DNA of 6,172 nt from Alphaproteobacteria bacterium (GTDB lineage Bacteria > Pseudomonadota > Alphaproteobacteria > Sphingomonadales > Sphingomonadaceae). Below are positions 1 to 6,146 of this stretch, in pieces. The notes beneath the pieces were generated by a model. That model made no database searches. It saw nothing but the letters and a program-made list of their open reading frames with translations, and was not told where the DNA came from. A program made the translations under genes and the position numbers. Position 1 is the stretch's first letter; the number at the start of each line of letters is the position of its first letter. The stretch spans positions 1 through 6,172 of the forward strand of contig JADCGM010000066.1 of the NCBI GenBank assembly GCA_020249025.1, written 5' to 3'.

Positions 1-2417
<2,417 letters not shown>

Positions 2418-2474
2418 GGGAATCTGCGCCCTCGCTGGTTACGTCACTGCAATTCGGGTGCGCCAAGACGACGA

Positions 2475-2510
2475 AAGCTGCGGCTCTCCGGGAGTGGAGA
2501 ACCACAGCTT
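2475..2510 (-). other. Strong RNA hairpin in the rpoB leader
   Basis: Two 15-nt arms (2496-2510 and 2475-2489) flank a 6-nt ACUCCC loop. On the minus strand the arms read AAGCTGTGGTTCTCC and GGAGAGCCGCAGCTT. Thirteen pairs are Watson-Crick and two are G-U. The two G-U pairs become A.C mismatches on the opposite strand, so the helix is complete only in RNA made in the rpoB direction. It ends 58 nt before the ATG. In E. coli the rplL-rpoB spacer carries an RNase III processing hairpin, so this is a plausible functional analogue, but that role is inferred. Confidence 0.7.
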
Positions 2511-2540
2511 CAGCGTCCTGTGACCGCCTCGAGGCCCCCT

Positions 2541-2558
2541 ATCCGTGCGATCCGTGCG
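2541..2558. repeat. Perfect 9-bp tandem duplication
   Basis: ATCCGTGCG at 2541-2549 is immediately repeated at 2550-2558. It lies in the rpoB leader between promoter and hairpin. It may be simple slippage or a pair of protein-binding half sites. No family is recognised. Confidence 0.75.
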
Positions 2559-2630
2559 CGACGCGGACCGTATCCCGAAAGGCCAAGGCGGAGCGGCGGC
2601 ACATCCACGATGGCCGCTGCAATAGGGCGC

Positions 2631-2659
2631 ATATAGGGGCGCGGCGGGGGGATGTCGAG
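2631..2659 (-). promoter_or_regulatory. Candidate housekeeping promoter for rpoB
   Basis: On the minus strand CTCGAC (2659-2654) is followed after exactly 17 nt by CTATAT (2636-2631). The alphaproteobacterial housekeeping consensus, as described for Sinorhizobium, is CTTGAC-N17-CTATAT, so this matches 11 of 12 positions with optimal spacing. It lies about 30 nt downstream of the terminator-like hairpin after rplL and predicts a start near 2623-2625, giving a leader of about 207 nt. Confidence 0.72.
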
Positions 2660-2680
2660 GGGGTTAATGGGGCCGGGCCG

Positions 2681-2715
2681 CCAACGAGAAAGGGCGGCCC
2701 GTGAGGACCGCCCTT
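2681..2715 (-). terminator. Intrinsic terminator or attenuator after rplL
   Basis: In the rplL direction the arms AAGGGCGG (2715-2708) and CCGCCCTT (2697-2690) form an 8-bp stem, which can extend inward with a bulged A. The following tail reads TTTCTCGTT if the last stem T is counted, so it is only moderately T-rich. This could be a partial terminator that reduces, rather than blocks, readthrough into rpoB, like the rplL-rpoB attenuator of E. coli. The strength is inferred. Confidence 0.6.
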
Positions 2716-2737
2716 CCCTTGGCTTTTTTGAAGCTGG

Positions 2738-2757
2738 ATCCCCGCCTGCGCGGGGAT
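2738..2757. repeat. 20-bp perfect palindromic extragenic repeat, dRS3/REP-like
   Basis: ATCCCCGCCTGCGCGGGGAT has 8-bp perfect arms around a CTGC centre. The shape ATCCCC-N8-GGGGAT resembles the Neisseria dRS3 repeat (ATTCCC-N8-GGGAAT) and the extragenic palindromes common in proteobacterial intergenic DNA. Only one copy is present here, so calling it a dispersed repeat rests on that resemblance. It sits in the rplL 3' region, where it would form a stable hairpin in the mRNA. Confidence 0.55.
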
Positions 2758-2763
2758 GACACG

Positions 2764-2781
2764 TGCGCCCTTATGGGCGCA
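2764..2781 (-). other. Hairpin directly after the rplL stop codon
   Basis: TGCGCCC (2764-2770) and GGGCGCA (2775-2781) form a perfect 7-bp stem with a 4-nt loop, beginning only 4 nt after the rplL TGA. No T-run follows, so it is not a terminator by itself. A 3' end-stabilising structure that protects the abundant rplL transcript is a reasonable inference. Confidence 0.6.
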
Positions 2782-2785
2782 TCGG

Positions 2786-3169
2786 TCACTTGACCTCGAC
2801 GGTCGCGCCGGCTTCCTCGAGCTGCTTCTTGAACTTCTCGGCGTCGGCCTTCGAGACGCCCTCCTTGATGGCCTTCGGGGCCGACTCGACCAGAGTCTTC
2901 GCCTCGGTCAGGCCGAGACCGGTGATCGCGCGGACCTCCTTGATGACGTTGATCTTCTTGCCGCCGTCGCCGGTCAGGATGACGTCGAACTCAGTCTTCT
3001 CTTCGGCAGCCGGAGCGGCCGCGCCGCCACCAGCACCCGGAGCAGCCGCAACCGCAACCGCGGCGGCCGCCGAGACGCCCCACTTCTCTTCGAGCATCTT
3101 CGAGAGCTCAGCAGCCTCGAGGACGGTCAGAGCCGACAGGTCGTCGACGATCTTCTGAAGGTCAGCCAT
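2786..3169 (-). CDS. rplL: 50S ribosomal protein L7/L12
   Basis: This is the multicopy stalk protein that recruits and stimulates the translational GTPases (EF-Tu, EF-G, IF2, RF3) on the 50S subunit. The product is 127 residues, normal for the family. The N-terminal dimerisation and L10-binding helices cover about residues 1-33, an Ala/Gly/Pro-rich hinge about 34-56, and the globular C-terminal domain about 57-127. The factor-binding face is visible in KKINVIKEVR followed by GLGLTEAK. Residues equivalent to E. coli K65, I69, K70 and R73 are K72, I76, K77 and R80, with V66 replaced by I73. ATG 3169 has a clear GGAG (3179-3176) 6 nt upstream. It is the second gene of the rplJ-rplL unit. Confidence 0.98.
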   Translation of the reverse strand: MADLQKIVDDLSALTVLEAAELSKMLEEKWGVSAAAAVAVAAAPGAGGGAAAPAAEEKTEFDVILTGDGGKKINVIKEVRAITGLGLTEAKTLVESAPKAIKEGVSKADAEKFKKQLEEAGATVEVK

Positions 3170-3236
3170 TCTATTCTCCAGTCTTGTCTGTGCGGGCCAG
3201 TGCGGCCCAATCTCGGGTCAATGAAATGCGGTGGTC
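3170..3236 (-). other. rplJ-rplL spacer with hairpin
   Basis: The spacer is 67 nt, much longer than that between rplK and rplA and close to the length known in E. coli. GGGCC (3194-3198) and GGCCC (3204-3208) form a 5-bp hairpin about 25 nt before the rplL start. The rplL ribosome binding site GGAG at 3176-3179 is strong. An independent, strong initiation site suits the need for four or six L12 copies per L10. This is inference from known stoichiometry. Confidence 0.6.
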
Positions 3237-3752
3237 TCAGGCGGCCTGCTTGTCGCCGTACGCGGCGAACACGCGGGCCAGCTTCGACGCCGGCGCGTTG
3301 GCGAGCTGCGCGAGCTTCGTCGCCGGGGCGTTGATGAGCCCCAGGATCTTGGCGCGCAGTTCGTCGAGCGACGGCAGCTCGGCGAGCGCCTTCACCCCGT
3401 TTGCGTCGAGGACATGCGACCCCATGGCGCCGCCGACGATCTCGAACTTGTCGGTCGTCTTGGCAAAGTCCACGGCCGCCTTCGCCGCCGCGACCGGATC
3501 GGCCGAGGTGGACAGGGCGGTCGGACCGGTCAGCATCTCGCTGATCGGACCGTAGTCGGTGCCGTCGAGCGCGATGCGGGCGAGGCGGTTCTTGGCCACC
3601 TTGTAGCTGGCCCCGGCGGCGCGCATCTTGTTCCGGAGGTCGTTGACCTGCGCCACGGTCAGACCGTGATTGCGCGTGACGACGACGACCGAGGTCTCGG
3701 TGAAGACCTGCGCGAGCCGTGCGACCAGAGCCTCTTTCTCAGCTCGATCCAT
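3237..3752 (-). CDS. rplJ: 50S ribosomal protein L10
   Basis: This protein is the base of the 50S stalk. Its N-terminal domain binds 23S rRNA near L11, and its C-terminal helix carries L12 dimers; the L10-L12 complex commonly represses its own mRNA leader. The product is 171 residues, the usual length. The N-terminal domain includes VVVVTRNHGLTVAQVNDLR and the RNA-binding YKVAKNRLARIAL stretch (about 50-62). The C-terminal helix contains two adjacent 11-residue repeats, NAPATKLAQLA (141-151) and NAPASKLARVF (152-162), which follow another helical segment at about 128-140. That fits three L12-dimer sites, as is known for some bacteria with extended L10 helices. ATG 3752 has GGGAG (3763-3759) 6 nt upstream. 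Confidence 0.98.
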   Translation of the reverse strand: MDRAEKEALVARLAQVFTETSVVVVTRNHGLTVAQVNDLRNKMRAAGASYKVAKNRLARIALDGTDYGPISEMLTGPTALSTSADPVAAAKAAVDFAKTTDKFEIVGGAMGSHVLDANGVKALAELPSLDELRAKILGLINAPATKLAQLANAPASKLARVFAAYGDKQAA

Positions 3753-3779
3753 GCTCTACTCCCACTAGCTGAGCCGCAC

Positions 3780-3814
3780 GGCCGGCACGCGTCACGCGTG
3801 TCGGCCTTTCGGCC
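3780..3814 (-). promoter_or_regulatory. Two mutually exclusive hairpins upstream of rplJ
   Basis: In the mRNA, the GGCC at 3806-3803 can pair backwards with 3814-3811, giving a GGCC-GAAA-GGCC tetraloop hairpin. It can instead pair forwards: GGCCG (3806-3802) with CGGCC (3784-3780), continued by CACGCG/CGCGTG around a TGA loop, for 11 pairs and one A.C mismatch. The longer form ends 27 nt before the rplJ ATG, just upstream of its Shine-Dalgarno. The choice between the two could affect ribosome access. Confidence 0.5.
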
Positions 3815-3991
3815 AGCGGTTCAATTCGTCCGAGGGATCGTCGTCATCGCGGCCCTTGACGCCTGATGGCGCATGGGGCGGCTCATGACCCGGACTGCCA
3901 TCGCACGGCGGACCCGGAAAAACTCATCCCCGTCTCATGCTGGCTGGCGGATTAAGCGCCCGTCAGGGGCGCGCCGGCAATCTCGGACGGT

Positions 3992-4009
3992 TCCCGACCG
4001 AAGCCGGGA
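3992..4009 (-). other. UUCG-tetraloop hairpin at the 5' end of the rplJ transcript
   Basis: On the minus strand TCCCGGC-TTCG-GTCGGGA forms seven pairs closed by the very stable C(UUCG)G loop. One pair is G-U and becomes an A.C mismatch on the plus strand, so the helix is specific to the rplJ-direction RNA. It starts a few nucleotides after the inferred transcription start, a position that often stabilises mRNA 5' ends. Confidence 0.65.
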
Positions 4010-4018
4010 GGTGCGCCC

Positions 4019-4046
4019 CTATAGCGGAAGCTGCGCCAAGGTCAAT
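4019..4046 (-). promoter_or_regulatory. Candidate housekeeping promoter for rplJL
   Basis: ATTGAC (4046-4041) is followed after 16 nt by CTATAG (4024-4019) on the minus strand, close to the alphaproteobacterial CTTGAC-N17-CTATAT consensus (10 of 12 positions, spacer one short). It starts about 30 nt beyond the rplA terminator and gives a leader of roughly 260 nt. This makes rplJL a unit that can be expressed independently of rplKA. Confidence 0.7.
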
Positions 4047-4075
4047 GGCGCGCCACCGCGGGAGGGGCTCCCATG

Positions 4076-4107
4076 AAAAAGGGCCGGAAGCGTTTCCGCC
4101 CCGGCCC
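4076..4107 (-). terminator. Intrinsic terminator of rplKA
   Basis: In the rplA direction GGGCCGG (4107-4101) and CCGGCCC (4087-4081) form a perfect 7-bp outer stem. Inside it GCG-GAAA-CGC adds a three-pair GNRA-capped extension across a small internal loop. The stem is followed at once by TTTTT (4080-4076). It lies 26 nt after the rplA stop and is the clearest terminator in the window. Confidence 0.9.
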
Positions 4108-4133
4108 CCTTTCGGCTCACATGACCGCCCGGC

Positions 4134-4835
4134 TTACGCCTGCGTGGCGGCGCTCGCGAGGTCGATCTTCACGCCGCGGCCCATCGTCGAGGAGACCGCG
4201 ATCTTCTCGAGATACTTGCCCTTGGCGCCCGACGGCTTGGCCTTGACGATGGCGTCGAGGAAGGCGTCGAAATTGGCCTTCAGGTCCTCGGCGGCGAAGC
4301 TCGCCTTGCCGATGCCCGAGTGGATGATGCCGGCCTTCTCGACGCGGAACTCGACCTGGCCGCCCTTGGCCGCCTCGACGGCCGCCTTGACGTCCATGGT
4401 CACCGTGCCGAGCTTCGGGTTCGGCATCAGGCCCTTGGGACCCAGCACCTTGCCGAGGCGGCCGACGAGACCCATCATGTCCGGGGTCGCGATGCAGCGG
4501 TCGAAGTCGACCGTGCCGCCCTGGACGATCTCGAGCAGATCCTCCGCACCGACGATGTCGGCGCCCGCGGCCTTGGCCTCGTCGGCCTTGGCGCCGCGCG
4601 CGAACACCGCCACGCGAACCGTCTTGCCGGTGCCCTTGGGCAGGGTCACGACGCCGCGGACCATCTGGTCGGCGTGGCGCGGATCGACGTTGAGGTTGAT
4701 CGCGACCTCGACGGTCTCGTCGAACTTCGCGGTGGCGTTCGCCTTGACGATCGCGATCGCCTCGTCGACCGCGTACAGGCGGAGGCTGTCGACCGACGCG
4801 GCCTGCGCCTTCTGCTTCTTCGTGAGCTTGGCCAT
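4134..4835 (-). CDS. rplA: 50S ribosomal protein L1
   Basis: L1 forms the mobile L1 stalk with 23S rRNA, helps E-site tRNA release, and in many bacteria represses the rplKA mRNA. The product is 233 residues, typical for bacteria. Domain I is built from about residues 1-67 and 160-228, with the intervening domain II at about 68-159. Signatures are the loop GLVGRLGKVLGPKGLMPNP (about 122-140), VEFRVEKAGIIHSGIGK (161-177) and the conserved SSTMG near the C-terminus with T217 and M218, which match the rRNA-contacting Thr217 and Met218 of the Thermus protein. ATG 4835 follows the rplK stop by only 2 nt. Its GGAGGG (4847-4842), 6 nt upstream, lies inside the end of rplK, so the two are translationally linked. 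Confidence 0.98.
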   Translation of the reverse strand: MAKLTKKQKAQAASVDSLRLYAVDEAIAIVKANATAKFDETVEVAINLNVDPRHADQMVRGVVTLPKGTGKTVRVAVFARGAKADEAKAAGADIVGAEDLLEIVQGGTVDFDRCIATPDMMGLVGRLGKVLGPKGLMPNPKLGTVTMDVKAAVEAAKGGQVEFRVEKAGIIHSGIGKASFAAEDLKANFDAFLDAIVKAKPSGAKGKYLEKIAVSSTMGRGVKIDLASAATQA

Positions 4836-4837
4836 GT

Positions 4838-5272
4838 TCAGCCCTCCACCACTTCAAGGCCCATCGACCGGGCCGAGCCCTCGATGGTGCGCATCGCCAT
4901 CTCGACGTCGTTCGCGTTGAGGTCCTTCATCTTGGCCTCGGCGATCTCGCGGATCTGGCTCTTGGTGACGCGGCCGACCGCGGCGCCCTTGCCCGGCTCC
5001 TTGGAGCCCGACGTGAGCTTGGCGGCCTTCTTCAGGAAGTAGGACGCCGGCGGCGACTTGGTCTCGAAGGAGAAGCTGCGGTCCGCATAGACGGTGATGA
5101 CGGTCGGGATCGGCATCCCGTTCTCCATCTCCTGCGTCTTCGCGTTGAACGCCTTGCAGAATTCCATGATGTTGACGCCGCGCTGACCGAGCGCGGGGCC
5201 GATCGGCGGCGAGGGGTTGGCCTTGCCGGCCGGAACCTGGAGCTTGATGTAGCCCGTGATCTTCTTGGCCAT
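4838..5272 (-). CDS. rplK: 50S ribosomal protein L11
   Basis: L11 binds the GTPase-associated centre of 23S rRNA at the stalk base, contacts elongation factors and is needed for RelA-dependent stringent signalling. The product is 144 residues, normal length. The N-terminal domain (about 1-72) contains ANPSPPIGPALGQRGVNIMEFCKAFN with the Pro-Pro segment (P22, P23) of the thiostrepton-site face. The rRNA-binding C-terminal domain (about 75-144) ends with IEGSARSMGLEVVEG. ATG 5272 gives the family start MAKK. No strong Shine-Dalgarno precedes it, only a weak GAG about 11 nt upstream, which contrasts with its neighbours and leaves room for translational control by L1. It is transcribed with rplA. 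nusG, which commonly precedes rplK, is not in the window. Confidence 0.98.
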   Translation of the reverse strand: MAKKITGYIKLQVPAGKANPSPPIGPALGQRGVNIMEFCKAFNAKTQEMENGMPIPTVITVYADRSFSFETKSPPASYFLKKAAKLTSGSKEPGKGAAVGRVTKSQIREIAEAKMKDLNANDVEMAMRTIEGSARSMGLEVVEG

Positions 5273-5372
5273 GATGTGTCACTCTGTTTCAAGTTGAGCG
5301 GTCCAAGCGGGGGCCCGAAAACCCCCTCCCGCATGGCTCCCGCCCTCCTCGACGGACGACGGAAGCGCGGGC

Positions 5373-5401
5373 CATTAGCGGATTACCGCCCGCCGCGCAA
5401 C
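5373..5401 (-). promoter_or_regulatory. Weak candidate promoter for rplK
   Basis: GTTGCG (5401-5396) and CTAATG (5378-5373) are separated by 17 nt on the minus strand. The match to CTTGAC-N17-CTATAT is poor in both boxes (6 of 12), so this is only the best candidate in the gap. It would give a leader of about 95 nt containing the 5309-5326 hairpin. A promoter further upstream is the alternative. Confidence 0.25.
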
Positions 5402-5412
5402 ACGCCTGTCCG

Positions 5413-5446
5413 CCCCGCCACCCCCTCCCCCCGCCGCCCCCTCCCC
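5413..5446 (-). other. G-quadruplex-prone tract
   Basis: The minus strand carries five successive G-runs of 4, 5, 6, 5 and 4 bases, separated by 1-5 nt, within 34 nt. This exceeds the usual G4 motif (four runs of three or more with short loops). It lies upstream of the candidate rplK promoter and overlaps the GC-rich repeat. Confidence 0.6.
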
Positions 5447-5465
5447 TCGCCGGGGGGAGGGCGAC
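5439..5465. repeat. GC-rich inverted repeat, copy 1
   Basis: CCCTCCCC (5439-5446) and GGGGAGGG (5454-5461) form an 8-bp inverted repeat. The right half, CGCCGGGGGGAGGGCGAC at 5448-5465, is identical over 18 bp to 6155-6172. Pyrimidine/purine palindromes of this look are common dispersed intergenic elements in high-GC alphaproteobacteria. This copy lies after the AhpD-like gene, where it could also act as a 3' hairpin. Confidence 0.65.
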
Positions 5466-5536
5466 TCGCCTGCGGCGAGCGGGGAGCGGGGCCGCAGAAC
5501 AAAACGCCCGAAACGCCGCCCCGCCCCGCCCTCTAC

Positions 5537-5881
5537 TCAAGCCGCGGCGAACTGATCAAACGCCTCCACCGCCTGCGCGGCGTACATCAGGCTCGGCCCC
5601 GCCCCCATGTAGAGCGCCATCCCCATCGTCTCCATCACCTCGTCCCGCGTCGCCCCCTGCTTGACCGCGGCCTGCGCGTGGAAGGCGATGCAGCCGTCGC
5701 AGCGGATGGCGACCGCGATGGCGAGCGCGATCAGCTCCTTCGTCTTCGTATCGAGCGCCCCGGCCGCGGTGGCCGCCTGCGCCATTGCGCCGAACGCCTT
5801 CATCGTCTCCGGCGCGCCGAGCCGCACCTCCTTGATGGCGCGCGACAGCTCGCCCGCCATCTCCGGCCAGTCCTTGTTCAT
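5537..5881 (-). CDS. AhpD-like carboxymuconolactone decarboxylase family protein
   Basis: This is a small, likely cytoplasmic, all-helical protein of 114 residues. It carries the AhpD-type signature E-x11-C-x2-C-x3-H at E49, C61, C64 and H68 (C-D-G-C-I-A-F-H). That pattern is the redox-active site of alkylhydroperoxidase AhpD-core proteins, in contrast to true carboxymuconolactone decarboxylases, which lack the cysteine pair. A thiol-dependent peroxidase or disulfide-reductase role is therefore likely, with substrate unknown. ATG 5881 was chosen because family similarity begins there. The open frame continues upstream to 6145, but that part overlaps the DUF2892 gene in another frame and looks like a shadow. 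The Shine-Dalgarno is weak and the gene starts 5 nt after the DUF2892 stop, so coupled translation is likely. Confidence 0.9.
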   Translation of the reverse strand: MNKDWPEMAGELSRAIKEVRLGAPETMKAFGAMAQAATAAGALDTKTKELIALAIAVAIRCDGCIAFHAQAAVKQGATRDEVMETMGMALYMGAGPSLMYAAQAVEAFDQFAAA

Positions 5882-5886
5882 CGCCG

Positions 5887-6072
5887 TCAGCCCCGCGCGC
5901 AGGTGTTGACGCCAAGCAGCGTGTAGAGCGGGCAGACCCCGACCGCCCCGGTGAGCAGCGGCACCAGCCCGACCCACCCCCACGGCGTCTGCGGCCCGGC
6001 GAACACCAGCGCGATGAGCCCCAGTCCAAGCCCGACCCGCAACCCGCGGTCGAGCGCACCTTCGTTGCGCAT
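5887..6072 (-). CDS. DUF2892 small inner-membrane protein
   Basis: The product is 61 residues with two hydrophobic segments (about 11-25 and 31-47) and the family hallmark C-P-L-Y-T-L-L-G-V-N-T-C at 47-58. DUF2892 is the YgaP-like transmembrane domain, found alone or fused to rhodanese domains in sulfur and redox proteins; no function is established for the stand-alone form. The start at 6072 is preferred over in-frame ATGs at 6129 and 6084 because GGAGGG (6082-6077) lies 4 nt upstream and the family begins at N-E-G-x-x-D-R. It overlaps nothing and precedes the AhpD-like gene by 5 nt, suggesting a two-gene redox unit. The two conserved cysteines, C47 and C58, are present. Confidence 0.88.
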   Translation of the reverse strand: MRNEGALDRGLRVGLGLGLIALVFAGPQTPWGWVGLVPLLTGAVGVCPLYTLLGVNTCARG

Positions 6073-6128
6073 GAAACCCTCCATCGATGACGACCGGGAG
6101 AAGGTGCAGCGACGCGGCCGCAAGCGCA

Positions 6129-6142
6129 TTGATTTGGCGCAA
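6129..6142. promoter_or_regulatory. Possible FNR/FixK-type box upstream of the DUF2892 gene
   Basis: On the minus strand the site reads TTGCGCCAAATCAA. It fits the degenerate FixK2 pattern TTG(A/C)-N6-(T/G)CAA exactly, and matches the FNR consensus TTGAT-N4-ATCAA at 8 of 10 positions. Its centre is about 63 nt upstream of the start codon, so an activator at -41.5 would put the transcription start near 6094. No good -10 element is evident there, so confidence is limited. Confidence 0.4.
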
Positions 6143-6146
6143 CAAA

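Larger units (their letters stand above)
2418..2630 (-). other. rpoB 5' leader (non-coding)
   Basis: About 207 nt lie between the inferred transcription start (near 2623-2625) and the rpoB ATG. No supported gene is present. It contains a small possible hairpin (GCGGC 2596-2600 with GCCGC 2613-2617), a perfect 9-bp tandem duplication at 2541-2558, and a 15-bp RNA hairpin at 2475-2510. The open frames crossing it on the plus strand are extensions of antisense shadows of rpoB. Confidence 0.6.
3753..4018 (-). promoter_or_regulatory. Structured rplJ leader, probable L10(L12) autoregulatory region
   Basis: This stretch of about 260 nt has no supported gene. In the rplJ direction it holds a UUCG-loop hairpin (3992-4009), a second hairpin (GCGCCC 3956-3961 with GGGCGC 3967-3972), and two overlapping hairpins at 3780-3814 that cannot form together. 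Long structured leaders that bind the L10-L12 complex are established for rplJ in E. coli and Bacillus. I could not identify the kink-turn of that binding site by eye, so the regulatory assignment rests on position and structure. Confidence 0.5.
5273..5536. other. Gene-free spacer between the AhpD-like gene and rplK
   Basis: No coding region is supported in these 264 bp. It holds a G-rich stretch on the minus strand (5413-5446), a GC-rich inverted repeat (5439-5461) with a neighbouring CTCGCC-TGC-GGCGAG hairpin (5465-5479), a weak promoter candidate (5373-5401) and a leader hairpin (GGGGG 5309-5313 with CCCCC 5322-5326). Composition is far more C/G-skewed than in the ribosomal genes. Confidence 0.7.

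Noticed and set aside
2716..2730. T6 run on the plus strand after the 2690-2715 hairpin, suggesting a plus-strand terminator
   Set aside because: Ten bases separate the stem from the T-run and there is no plus-strand gene to terminate.
3937..5042. Long plus-strand open frames opposite rplA and rplK (for example 3937-4920 and 4320-5042)
   Set aside because: Antisense shadows of well-recognised ribosomal protein genes; no domains seen.
5289..5540. Small minus-strand open frame between the AhpD-like gene and rplK
   Set aside because: It is low-complexity Gly/Arg-rich translation of the GC-rich repeat, with no family resemblance. It is not a remnant of nusG.
5276..5926. Plus-strand open frame across the spacer and opposite the AhpD-like gene
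   Set aside because: Arg/Pro/His-rich composition typical of a shadow, with no domain and no convincing start region.
5882..6145. An 88-residue N-terminal extension of the AhpD-like protein, from ATG 6145
   Set aside because: The extension is Arg/Ala-rich and overlaps the DUF2892 gene in another frame, while family similarity begins at M 5881. The DUF2892 frame has a good Shine-Dalgarno and hallmark motif, so it is the real gene there.
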